Shown here in pieces: positions 17,664 through 25,948 of a DNA stretch of 64,000 nucleotides. The stretch is from positions 124,001 through 188,000 of the forward strand of contig CAWFGJ010000012.1 of the NCBI GenBank assembly GCA_963815355.1. Reading direction: 5' to 3'. A model generated the notes under the pieces. It saw only the letters and a list, made by a program, of their open reading frames with translations. It was not told where the DNA came from and did not search any database. The stretch's first letter is position 1. Each line of letters opens with the position of its first letter. The stretch is from JAPUEK01 sp963815355 (GTDB lineage: Bacteria > Pseudomonadota > Alphaproteobacteria > Rhodobacterales > Rhodobacteraceae). Made by a program: the position numbers and the translations under genes.

Positions 17664-17964
17664 CTGTGTCGTCCTTCCCCAGAACCGTTTCCTCGCGCGC
17701 GATCGACCAATCGATCAGCTTGCGCCAGAGTTTTTCGAGCGCGTCCGGCGGCAAACCATGGTCCACCGCATGACGGCGCACATTGGCAACCACCTGTTCC
17801 ACCCGGTCGTCGATCCGGGCGGGCAGGCCAACCGCGGTCTTGATCGCCGCGGCCCGGTCGATGTAGCCGGTACGCTGCGCAAACAGCGCCACCAGTTCAG
17901 CATCCAGCCGGTCGATCTCAACCCGCAGTTCGGCCATGGTCGTGCAGTCTGCCGGCGTTTTCAT
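17644..17964 (-). CDS. AroQ-type chorismate mutase
   Basis: A 106-residue all-helical protein of chorismate mutase type II. It has the initial RxEIDxLDxELVALFAQR helix (residues 14-31), then a YI-RAAxIK segment and the terminal W-LIDWSIAREE helix. It converts chorismate to prephenate, or, like PchB relatives, may act as an isochorismate lyase. It is placed between fhs and folD, overlapping folD by 20 bases, so it is co-translated with folate one-carbon enzymes rather than aromatic amino-acid genes. The placement may simply be economical, or may reflect chorismate use for folate. Confidence 0.9.
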   Translation of the reverse strand: MKTPADCTTMAELRVEIDRLDAELVALFAQRTGYIDRAAAIKTAVGLPARIDDRVEQVVANVRRHAVDHGLPPDALEKLWRKLIDWSIAREETVLGKDDTDDGQGN

Positions 17965-18036
17965 CTGCGTCTCGTCTTGCTTCGGGGCAGCCCCGTCATA
18001 GCGGAACCCCCCCGAAGAAACAACGCGACCCGATGC

Positions 18037-19713
18037 TTAGAACAGCCCTTCGACATGACCCTCGTCGTTCAGGCGGATAACCTCGGCACTTGGCACCTTG
18101 GGCAGGCCCGGCATGGTCATGATCTCACCGCAGATCGCCACCACAAACCCGGCACCGGCCGAAAGCCGCACTTCGCGGACCGGAACGGTGTGCCCGGTCG
18201 GCGCGCCGCGCACGGTCGGATCGGTGGTAAAGCTGTACTGCGTCTTGGCCACGCAGATCGGCAGATGGCCATAGCCCGCCGCTTCCCAGGTCTTCAGCTG
18301 ATCGCGGATCGACTTGTCGGCGATCACGTCATCCGCATGGTAGATGCGCTTGGCGATGGTCTGCAGCTTTTGGAACAGCGGCATGTCATCGGGGTACAGC
18401 GGCGCAAAATTCGCCGAACCCGATTCCGCCATCTGCACAACCTTATGCGCCAATTCCTCAATCCCGGCAGAGCCTTGCGCCCAGTGCTTGCACAAGATCG
18501 CCTCCGCACCCTGGCTTGCGACATAGGCCTTTACCGCCTCGATCTCCGCATCGGTGTCGCTGTAGAAATGGTTGATCGCCACAACCACCGGCACGCCAAA
18601 GCCTTTGACGTTGCCAATGTGGCGGCCAAGGTTCGGGCAGCCCTTCTGCACGGCCGCCACATTTTCCGCGCCCAGATCGGCTTTGGCCACGCCGCCGTTC
18701 ATCTTCATCGCCCGCACCGTGGCCACGATCACCGCCGCCGACGGCTTCAGCCCGGCCTTGCGGCACTTAATGTCAAAGAACTTCTCCGCCCCAAGATCGG
18801 CCCCAAAGCCCGCCTCGGTCACCACATATTCACCCAGCTTCAGCGCGGTCTTGGTCGCGATGACCGAGTTGCAACCATGCGCGATGTTGGCAAACGGGCC
18901 GCCATGCACGAAGGCGGGGTTGTTCTCCAGCGTCTGCACAAGGTTCGGCTGCATCGCGTCCTTCAACAGCACGGTCATGGCGCCATCCGCCTTGATATCG
19001 CGGGCATAGATCGGGGTTTTGGCGCGGGTATAGGCGACCACGATGTCGCCCAGACGCTTTTGCAGGTCCTCCAGATCATTGGACAGGCACAGGATCGCCA
19101 TGACCTCCGAGGCCACGGTGATGTCAAACCCGGTCTGGCGCGGGAAGCCGTTGGACACGCCGCCAAGGTTCACCACAATGTCGCGCAACGCGCGGTCGTT
19201 CATGTCCATCACCCGGCGCCACACGATGCGGCGGGCGTCGATTTCCAGATCATTGCCCCAGTAGATGTGGTTGTCGATCATTGCTGACAAAAGGTTATGG
19301 GCCGAGGTGATCGCGTGGAAGTCACCCGTAAAGTGCAGGTTCATCTCTTCCATCGGCACAACCTGCGCCATCCCGCCACCCGCAGCCCCGCCCTTCATCC
19401 CGAAGTTCGGGCCAAGCGAGGCCTCACGGATGCACACAACCGCCTTCTTGCCGATCCGGTTCAAACCGTCGCCAAGACCCACCGTCGTCGTCGTCTTGCC
19501 CTCGCCCGCAGGCGTCGGGTTGATCGCCGTCACAAGGATCAACTTGCCATCCGGACGACCCGCCAAAGACTTGATGAACTCTTGCCCGATCTTCGCCTTG
19601 TCATGCCCGTAAGGCAGCAAATGCTCCGACGGAATCCCAAGCTTCGAACCAATCTCCATGATCGGCTTCTTCTTGGCTTCGCGTGCAATCTCAATGTCGG
19701 TCTTGAAGGCCAT
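18037..19713 (-). CDS. fhs: Formate-tetrahydrofolate ligase
   Basis: A 558-residue enzyme making 10-formyl-THF from formate, THF and ATP. The P-loop TPAGEGKTTTTVGLGD lies near residue 65, followed by REASLGPNFGMKGGAAGGG. Length equals the family norm. The ATG at 19711-19713 has GGGAG six bases upstream; the in-frame extension to 19875 has no family similarity. First gene of fhs - chorismate mutase - folD. The 176 bases upstream hold no obvious riboswitch. Confidence 0.97.
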   Translation of the reverse strand: MAFKTDIEIAREAKKKPIMEIGSKLGIPSEHLLPYGHDKAKIGQEFIKSLAGRPDGKLILVTAINPTPAGEGKTTTTVGLGDGLNRIGKKAVVCIREASLGPNFGMKGGAAGGGMAQVVPMEEMNLHFTGDFHAITSAHNLLSAMIDNHIYWGNDLEIDARRIVWRRVMDMNDRALRDIVVNLGGVSNGFPRQTGFDITVASEVMAILCLSNDLEDLQKRLGDIVVAYTRAKTPIYARDIKADGAMTVLLKDAMQPNLVQTLENNPAFVHGGPFANIAHGCNSVIATKTALKLGEYVVTEAGFGADLGAEKFFDIKCRKAGLKPSAAVIVATVRAMKMNGGVAKADLGAENVAAVQKGCPNLGRHIGNVKGFGVPVVVAINHFYSDTDAEIEAVKAYVASQGAEAILCKHWAQGSAGIEELAHKVVQMAESGSANFAPLYPDDMPLFQKLQTIAKRIYHADDVIADKSIRDQLKTWEAAGYGHLPICVAKTQYSFTTDPTVRGAPTGHTVPVREVRLSAGAGFVVAICGEIMTMPGLPKVPSAEVIRLNDEGHVEGLF

Positions 19714-19889
19714 GTCCGTCTCCCTGTGGGCAAATTGTCCCGTTAGCGACGTGATACCGGGCATCGACCCGGTTAGAAGGGTGTTTTCCGACATGTCCCG
19801 AATGAAATTCGCCAGCAAAAGTTTCCCATGCGAAACTTTGGAACGTAAGTCAGGAATGCTCCACGTTTGGAACAATCATTCCATGGCTT

Positions 19890-20486
19890 TCAGCCACGGG
19901 CCTCGGCATAGGCCGACCAAACCGGTTGATCCGGGACATGCAGACGAATCACTTCGCCAAGCCGGAAGACCCCCTCCCGTTCGACCCAAGCTGTAATCCC
20001 ACGGCGATCCAGCGCGGCCCGCTTGAACTTGGCGCCCAGTCCTGGGTGCCGGGTTTCAATGGGGCGGGCAGGCAGCGTGCAGGGGCGGTTTTCCATATCC
20101 ACCACCAGCGTCGCCCCGCCCTGCCCTTGCAGGCGCGAAGAGGGCGGCAGATGCGTAAAGTCAGGCAGGCCCGCGATAACCATGCTGGCGCCCAACAACG
20201 CCGGGTCCAACTGATCCAAACCCATCGCCGCAGCGATGGCGTCAAGGTCTTCCTGACCCAGCACAGAGAACTGGCGGGTGTTCCGGATCGTTGTGTTGCG
20301 GGGATATTGGCCAAGGACGCGGCTGCACGACGGGCGGGTCAGGCCGCCGTGAGCCTCCCCCTCGGGGCCATGGAAATGGGCGGCCAACACCTCAAGACGG
20401 ATGCTTTCCAACGCCGCAGTCCGATCGGCAACCCGACCAAGCCACGTCACTTTGCCGTAAAACTCGGTTGGTTTCAGCGCCGCCAT
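19890..20486 (-). CDS. MOSC-domain protein
   Basis: About 198 residues with a MOSC (molybdenum cofactor sulfurase C-terminal) fold. It has GKVTWLGRV at the N-terminus, LEVLAAHFHGPEGEAHGG, the RNTRQFSVLG motif and a final RRGITAWVEREGVFRLGEVI segment, typical of YiiM-like proteins. The usual MOSC cysteine may be the one in RPSCSR near residue 53, but I am not certain of the alignment. Two starts are adjacent: GTG at 20489 and ATG at 20486. GGAG lies five bases before the ATG but only two before the GTG, so the ATG is preferred. It overlaps the upstream methyltransferase stop, forming a coupled pair. Confidence 0.86.
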   Translation of the reverse strand: MAALKPTEFYGKVTWLGRVADRTAALESIRLEVLAAHFHGPEGEAHGGLTRPSCSRVLGQYPRNTTIRNTRQFSVLGQEDLDAIAAAMGLDQLDPALLGASMVIAGLPDFTHLPPSSRLQGQGGATLVVDMENRPCTLPARPIETRHPGLGAKFKRAALDRRGITAWVEREGVFRLGEVIRLHVPDQPVWSAYAEARG

Positions 20487-21268
20487 CACCGCTCCAGCGT
20501 AAAGAAGACCCGCCGGAACGGCATCAGCGCGCCCCCCTCCGGCAACAAAGGATAGGCCGAACGCAAAGCCTGGTCATACGCGGCAAGATACGTCTCAGCC
20601 TCAGGCGCCGACAGCTTTTCCAAGAACGGCCGCATCGCGGTAGAGGCGGTAAAGGCGCGCACCGGATGTCCCTCGGCGCTTGGGGCAAGCTGCTGCACAT
20701 AATCGGTCTCCCATGCCTGCACGTGGCCCAGGGGCGACAGCATCGCGTGGTACTCGGCAGCGGTGGCGACCGGCGGCACGTAGCCCGAGACGCTGAACCG
20801 GTCCGGAAACATCGAGGCCGCTATATCGCGCAGAAAACGGTGCGATGGGGCAAAGAACTGGCGCGGCATCTGAACGGCCAAGATCCCGCCGGGGCGCAGC
20901 ATCCCCGCCAATCGGGTAAGCAACGCGGGATGGTCCGGAAGCCAATGCAGCGCCGCATTGGAAAACAGCAGCGCGACGGGTTCATCGGGCGACCAAGAGC
21001 CGACATCCGCCTCGGTCAGCGTTGAATACTGGTTCAACGCCGCCGCCTCGGAGAGCATCGCAGGAGATTTATCAACCCCGATCAATCGCCGCCCGGCAAA
21101 ACGCGCCGACAAGACATCCGCCACAGCGCCGGCCCCACAACCCAGATCGACGATATCGCCCGCAGGCAAACCGCCGACCTGCGCCAGCAAGTCCAGCGCA
21201 GGGCGCAAACGCAAACCCCGAAACCTTGCGTAGGCTTCGGGGTTCCAGTCTTGTGCGCCTTGGCTCAC
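20486..21268 (-). CDS. tam: Trans-aconitate 2-methyltransferase
   Basis: A 260-residue SAM-dependent methyltransferase. DWNPEAYARF at the N-terminus is the Tam signature. The SAM motif IVDLGCGAG is at about 40-48, GVDKSPAML at 64-72 and FSNAALHWLPDH near 102. It methylates trans-aconitate, a by-product that inhibits aconitase. The start is GTG (21266-21268), sharing GTGA with the ftsH stop, with GGAG at a good distance inside ftsH. So the translated order is ftsH - tam - MOSC gene. Confidence 0.93.
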   Translation of the reverse strand: MSQGAQDWNPEAYARFRGLRLRPALDLLAQVGGLPAGDIVDLGCGAGAVADVLSARFAGRRLIGVDKSPAMLSEAAALNQYSTLTEADVGSWSPDEPVALLFSNAALHWLPDHPALLTRLAGMLRPGGILAVQMPRQFFAPSHRFLRDIAASMFPDRFSVSGYVPPVATAAEYHAMLSPLGHVQAWETDYVQQLAPSAEGHPVRAFTASTAMRPFLEKLSAPEAETYLAAYDQALRSAYPLLPEGGALMPFRRVFFTLER

Positions 21269-23178
21269 GCCATTGGCTCCGGCTCAAGGCCCGGCTTGGG
21301 CTTGCGGGTGCGGGTCTTGGGGATGGACACGACACCTGACCCACCATCCTGATCCGGTTTGATCCCGTCGTCGCTTGGCCCGCTCAGGGGCTCACCGGCG
21401 ATGACTTTGCGGATCTGGTCGCCGGTCAGCGTTTCAAACTCCAGCAGACCCAGTGCCAGACGGTGAAGATCGTCAATCTTCTCGGTCAGGATGGCCTTGG
21501 CGCGGTCATAGCCTTCGTCCGCGATCCGTTTGACCTCATCGTCGATCAGCTTTTGCGTGTTGCTGGAATGCGAGGAGCCGCCGTTGACGCTGCCAAGATA
21601 GCTTTCACGCTCATTGGCATAGTCAACGTTGCCCAGCAGTTCCGAGAAGCCGAACTGCGTCACCATCGCCCGTGCGATCCGGCTGACCTGCTGGATATCG
21701 CTGGTCGCACCCGAGGTGACGTTTTCTTTCCCGAAGATCAACTCTTCAGCGACCTTGCCACCCATCGCCATCGCGATCTTGGATTTATACTTGGTGTAGC
21801 TGACCGAAAGCTGATCGCGTTCGGGTAAAGACATCACCAAACCAAGCGCGCGGCCGCGCGGGATGATCGTCGCCTTATGGATCGGATCATGCTGCGGCAC
21901 GTTCAGACCCACAATCGCGTGGCCCGCTTCGTGATAGGCGGTCAGCTTCTTTTCGTCTTCGGACATGACCATGGACCGGCGCTCGGCCCCCATCATGACC
22001 TTGTCTTTGGCGTTCTCGAAATCGTCCATCGTCACGAAACGACGCCCGATCCGCGCGGCCATCAGGGCCGCCTCGTTGACAAGGTTGGCAAGGTCCGCAC
22101 CCGAAAAGCCGGGGCAGCCCCGCGCGATGATGCGCAGATCGACATCCGGACCCAGTGGGGTTTTGCGCGCATGCACCGAAAGGATCTTTTCGCGGCCCCG
22201 AATATCCGGGTTCGGCACCTGAATCTGGCGGTCAAAACGACCCGGACGCAGCAAAGCCGGGTCCAGAACGTCGGGACGGTTGGTGGCCGCCACGATGATC
22301 ACGCCCTCGTTGGCGTCAAAGCCGTCCATCTCGACCAGCAACTGGTTCAGCGTTTGCTCACGTTCGTCATTGCCGCCGCCGATGCCCACACCGCGTGCAC
22401 GGCCCACGGCATCAATTTCGTCGATGAACACGATGCAGGGCGCATTCTTTTTGGCCTGCTCGAACATGTCGCGCACACGGGATGCACCAACACCAACGAA
22501 CATCTCGACAAAGTCAGAGCCCGAGATAGTGAAGAACGGCACCCCCGCTTCGCCTGCAATGGCGCGGGCAAGCAGCGTCTTACCGGTTCCGGGCGGGCCA
22601 ACCAGCAACGCCCCCTTCGGGATCTTGCCGCCAAGACGCGAGAATTTCTGCGGATTGCGCAGGAATTCAACGATCTCTTCCAGCTCTTCCTTGGCTTCAT
22701 CAATGCCGGCCACGTCGTCAAACGTGATGCGGCCCTGCTTTTCGGTCAGCAACTTGGCACGGGATTTACCGAACCCCATCGCCCCGCCTTTGCCGCCGCC
22801 TTGCATCCGGTTCATGAAGAAAATCCAGATGCCGATCAGCACGATAAAGGGCAGCCACAGCGACAGAAGCGAGAAGATGCCAGATTGCTCCTGCGCCTCG
22901 GCACGCACTTCGACGCCCTTGGCCAGCAGACGCTCGGTCAGGCCAGTGTCTTTGGGCGCGATGGTGCCGTAGCGGCTTCCATCGGTGCCAGTTACCAGAA
23001 CCCGTTCTCCGTCCAGAGTGACAGAGGTGACGTTGCCTGCCTCAACGCGCTGAATGAAATCCGAATAGGACACGTTGCGCGAGGATTGTGTTGCCGCGCT
23101 TGGATTGAACAACTGGAACAATCCCAGAAGCAAAAGGAAAGCGACGACCCAAAGAGCGATGTTGCGCATATTGCCCAA
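21265..23178 (-). CDS. ftsH: ATP-dependent zinc metalloprotease FtsH
   Basis: A 637-residue inner-membrane AAA protease. TM helices are at about 6-24 and 103-122. Walker A GPPGTGKT is at 194-201, Walker B FIDEIDA at 251-257 and the zinc site HEAGH at 416-420. The start is a TTG (23176-23178) giving Met-Gly-Asn-Met-Arg-Asn, matching the conserved MGN-x-RN terminus of alphaproteobacterial FtsH. GGAG is 8 bases from TTG but 17 from the ATG at 23169, so the TTG is preferred. Upstream lies tilS with an 83-base gap, as in many alphaproteobacteria. Confidence 0.98.
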   Translation of the reverse strand: MGNMRNIALWVVAFLLLLGLFQLFNPSAATQSSRNVSYSDFIQRVEAGNVTSVTLDGERVLVTGTDGSRYGTIAPKDTGLTERLLAKGVEVRAEAQEQSGIFSLLSLWLPFIVLIGIWIFFMNRMQGGGKGGAMGFGKSRAKLLTEKQGRITFDDVAGIDEAKEELEEIVEFLRNPQKFSRLGGKIPKGALLVGPPGTGKTLLARAIAGEAGVPFFTISGSDFVEMFVGVGASRVRDMFEQAKKNAPCIVFIDEIDAVGRARGVGIGGGNDEREQTLNQLLVEMDGFDANEGVIIVAATNRPDVLDPALLRPGRFDRQIQVPNPDIRGREKILSVHARKTPLGPDVDLRIIARGCPGFSGADLANLVNEAALMAARIGRRFVTMDDFENAKDKVMMGAERRSMVMSEDEKKLTAYHEAGHAIVGLNVPQHDPIHKATIIPRGRALGLVMSLPERDQLSVSYTKYKSKIAMAMGGKVAEELIFGKENVTSGATSDIQQVSRIARAMVTQFGFSELLGNVDYANERESYLGSVNGGSSHSSNTQKLIDDEVKRIADEGYDRAKAILTEKIDDLHRLALGLLEFETLTGDQIRKVIAGEPLSGPSDDGIKPDQDGGSGVVSIPKTRTRKPKPGLEPEPMA

Positions 23179-23261
23179 AGAGGGAACTCCACGTTGCGCC
23201 GATCTGGCCAGTACGGGCGCTGTCGGCTGTTGTCTCTAAGATAGAGATAAGTCAGCGGGGT

Positions 23262-24506
23262 TCAATGCGATAAGACGAATTCATTGAAGCCTGCGGAAAT
23301 TCGCGCAGTCCAGTCGGGTCCAAAGCCCGCCAAAGGGGCGGCGATCAGCGCTTCATTCTGCCATACCGACGGCGAAACGAGCAGCGCATCACGGGAAATT
23401 CCGCTCTCACGCCAAGTTTTACACAACTTGAGCCCCGTGTCACCAAGCGCGCGCAATCGCAGGCCATAAGGCGCGTCGTGCGGCCCTGTGACGCGCCAAC
23501 GCCCATCCCACAGTTCTTGGATACCGCAGTGGTGCCCGGCGACTGCCTTTGGTTCGCGCACGGCGCGAATTGTCTGGGGGCTCACGCGAAACCGAACCCC
23601 CGCCAGCGTGGCATCGCGCCCGGCACACATCGCCGCCAAAAGGCCGCCGACAGACGGGCCGCGCGGCGGATAGTCGGCCCGGTTCAGCCAAAGCAGCGCC
23701 GCGATGGTCAGGCGGCGCTGCACCTCTGGCGGCGCGGCAAGATAGCCCGCCCGGTCAATTTCAAGGCTGCCCGCGACTTCGCGAACCAAAGCCCTTGCCG
23801 CCGTTGCCGTCGCGTCCTGCAACGCCCGCCGCGCGCCATCAAGGTTCGCAATGACTTGCACCAGACCTTCCATGCTGATCCCCAGAGGTGCAAGGGCGCG
23901 CAAAGCCTGCCGCGCCTTCACCCGCTGGTAGCTGGCGTCATGGTTGCTGGGGTCATCGACCCAGCGAACGCCGGCCTGCGTCAAAACCTTGCGCAGGTCG
24001 GCGCGGGCAAACTTCAGGAACGGGCGGTGAAAACGCACGCCTTCCGCCACCCATGTCGGCCGCATCCCGGACAACCCATCCAACCCCGCACTGCGCGCCA
24101 AGCCCATCAGAAACGTCTCGGCTTGATCGTCGGCCGTATGGCCCAACACGACATCGGCAATCCCCTGCCCCGCCGCCCAACCCGCGATCAGGCCGTAGCG
24201 GGCGCGCCGCGCCTGATCCATGACATTGCCCACCACCCCGTCGTGGTCCCAAACCAGCGTCGTGTGGCCGATACCAAGCCCCGCACAAAGCTGCGCCACA
24301 AGGGCCGCCTCGCTGGCCGCTTCGGGCCGCAAGCGGTGATCGACAGTTACGCCCACCACCTCCCAGCCGCACTGCACGCCCGCCGCGTGGAAAAGATGAA
24401 GGGCGGCAAGCAAATCGCTGCCGCCCGAAACCGCCACCGCAAGCCTGCCCGGGGGCGTTCGGCCAAAGGCCTGCGCCGCTGCCGCGACAAGCGCCTCTAC
24501 TGGCAC
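23262..24506 (-). CDS. tilS: tRNA(Ile)-lysidine synthase
   Basis: A 414-residue enzyme that converts C34 of tRNA-Ile(CAU) to lysidine using lysine and ATP. The PP-loop is at residues 27-32 and the second motif, GHTADDQAETFLM, near 140. The PP-loop reads SGGSDL instead of the family SGGxDS: codon 32 (24411-24413) is TTG where TCG would give serine. The rest of the gene is intact. The start is GTG (24504-24506), overlapping the cpoB stop by 10 bases. It is downstream of tol-pal genes and upstream of ftsH, a conserved arrangement. TilS is normally essential, so activity is presumably retained. Confidence 0.92.
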   Translation of the reverse strand: MPVEALVAAAAQAFGRTPPGRLAVAVSGGSDLLAALHLFHAAGVQCGWEVVGVTVDHRLRPEAASEAALVAQLCAGLGIGHTTLVWDHDGVVGNVMDQARRARYGLIAGWAAGQGIADVVLGHTADDQAETFLMGLARSAGLDGLSGMRPTWVAEGVRFHRPFLKFARADLRKVLTQAGVRWVDDPSNHDASYQRVKARQALRALAPLGISMEGLVQVIANLDGARRALQDATATAARALVREVAGSLEIDRAGYLAAPPEVQRRLTIAALLWLNRADYPPRGPSVGGLLAAMCAGRDATLAGVRFRVSPQTIRAVREPKAVAGHHCGIQELWDGRWRVTGPHDAPYGLRLRALGDTGLKLCKTWRESGISRDALLVSPSVWQNEALIAAPLAGFGPDWTARISAGFNEFVLSH

Positions 24507-25333
24507 CCCAACCCCTGCATCGACACCTGGGCGTTGGTCGCATGGATCGTGCCGGGAAAGCGGTTGCCGACCTCGCCCAGCGTCAGACAGGCATCCGGCA
24601 CCTGCCCCAAGGCGCCCAAGGCCTGCCCCAGCTTCAAAAGTGATTCCGCCGCAAAGGTTCCATCCGGTTTGCCCGAAAATGCATCCAGATAGGCACGCGC
24701 CGCATCAGCCGTCTCGCCCAACTGACTTAACGCCTCACCGCGCAAGAACGCCGCCTCTTGGCTTAGCGGCCCACCAGGAAAGGATTGCGCAAAGGTCGCA
24801 AACTGGTCCGCGGCGGCGCGAAAGTCACCTTGACCGAGCACCCCCTTGGCCCGGTCAAATTCCGCCTGCTCACCCATTGCCAGTTCCGGACCGCCGCCTG
24901 TGTCAACCGAGGCCGCCACATCGGGCACCGTCACGGCGGCAGAGGATGTATCACCGCCCAGACTGGCCGTGTCGGGAATATTGGCCACATCGCAGCCCTC
25001 CGTCGCTTCACACAGCCGGAATTCCAAATCGCCGATCCGGTTGGTGCCGTCGGTAACGACCCGGTTCAGCTTTAACTCCACCTCTTCGGTCTTGTTGGTC
25101 AGCCGGGTCAGCGCCGCCTCAATCGCGTCAAGCCGCTGCAGCGCATCGCCGCCCGCAGCACCGGTCGCGGCCCCGCCGCCTTGAACCAACTCGGCCTTCA
25201 AGGTGTTGAACTCGGCCATCAACTGGCCAAGTTCCGCTTTAATATCCGCCAGCGTCTGCGCCCGGTCCTGCGCAGCCGCAGGCATCGCGATCAAAGACGC
25301 AAACAGGGTCAGGCACAGGGCTAAGCGGCGCAT
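24497..25333 (-). CDS. cpoB: Tol-Pal system protein CpoB (YbgF)
   Basis: A 278-residue periplasmic protein that coordinates Tol-Pal with peptidoglycan synthesis. It has a signal peptide at 1-21 ending AAA-Q, a coiled-coil trimerisation region at about 25-100 and a linker. TPR repeats at about 155-275 include DRAKGVLGQGDFRAAAD and QEAAFLRGEALSQLG. It is four bases from pal and overlaps tilS by 10 bases, in the usual tolQRAB-pal-cpoB order. Confidence 0.95.
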   Translation of the reverse strand: MRRLALCLTLFASLIAMPAAAQDRAQTLADIKAELGQLMAEFNTLKAELVQGGGAATGAAGGDALQRLDAIEAALTRLTNKTEEVELKLNRVVTDGTNRIGDLEFRLCEATEGCDVANIPDTASLGGDTSSAAVTVPDVAASVDTGGGPELAMGEQAEFDRAKGVLGQGDFRAAADQFATFAQSFPGGPLSQEAAFLRGEALSQLGETADAARAYLDAFSGKPDGTFAAESLLKLGQALGALGQVPDACLTLGEVGNRFPGTIHATNAQVSMQGLGCQ

Positions 25334-25337
25334 CAGA

Positions 25338-25862
25338 TCAGGCCCCCAGACCCATGGACAGAACGGTCACAGCGCGACGGTTCTTGGCATAGCAGGCCTC
25401 ATCCGAACAAATTTCGATCGGACGCTCTTTGCCGTAAGAGATGGTCTTCATCCGGCTCGGCGCGATGCCTTGGCTGATCAGGAAATCCTGAACCGCCGCC
25501 GCCCGCTTGGCGCCAAGCGACAAGTTGTATTCGCGGGTGCCCTGCTCGTCTGCGTGACCTTCGATGATGATCGCGTAGTCGGTGTTGGTCTGCAACCAAG
25601 ACGCCTGACCGGCCAGAATGCCGCGACCTTCCGGCGAGATTGTGGACTGATCCACCGCAAACAGCACGCGGTCGCCGACCGTCTGGTTGAAATAGGCGAT
25701 GGAGCGCGGGTTGCTCGGGTCGCCCAGACCGTTGGTGTCGATGAAACCGCCATTCGCGCCGTTTGCGCCGGGGCCAGTGCCATTACCGTAGCGGTCGGGG
25801 TTGTTACAGGCGGCGATGCCGAAGGCTGCGACCAGAAGCAGTGCCTTGGGAAGTAGGGTCAT
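25338..25862 (-). CDS. pal: Peptidoglycan-associated lipoprotein Pal
   Basis: A 174-residue outer-membrane lipoprotein. The lipobox is I-A-A-C with the acylated Cys at 19. The OmpA-like peptidoglycan-binding domain (about 65-170) has FAVDQSTI, EGHADEQGTREYN and LGAKRAAAV. It links outer membrane to peptidoglycan and to TolB/TolA during constriction. AAGGA lies nine bases before the ATG. A hairpin sits between tolB and pal and may set their relative expression. Confidence 0.97.
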   Translation of the reverse strand: MTLLPKALLLVAAFGIAACNNPDRYGNGTGPGANGANGGFIDTNGLGDPSNPRSIAYFNQTVGDRVLFAVDQSTISPEGRGILAGQASWLQTNTDYAIIIEGHADEQGTREYNLSLGAKRAAAVQDFLISQGIAPSRMKTISYGKERPIEICSDEACYAKNRRAVTVLSMGLGA

Positions 25863-25914
25863 GGATGTCGTCCTTATGGTTTTTTGGCTCGATGGCCGCG
25901 ATCATATCAGCTTC

Positions 25915-25940
25915 GCAGCCCCCTGTTAACGGGGTGCTGC
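25915..25940 (-). other. Hairpin between tolB and pal
   Basis: GCAGC plus CCCC (25915-25923) pairs with GGGG and GCTGC (25931-25940), with one bulged T and a 7-base loop. It lies 8 bases beyond the tolB stop and 52 bases before pal. There is no T-run, so it is more likely an mRNA processing or stabilising structure than a full terminator. Confidence 0.45.
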
Positions 25941-25948
25941 GTCAGGTT

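Noticed and set aside
19714..19889. Possible riboswitch upstream of fhs
   Set aside because: No conserved aptamer pattern was recognised; only a simple leader with an SD.
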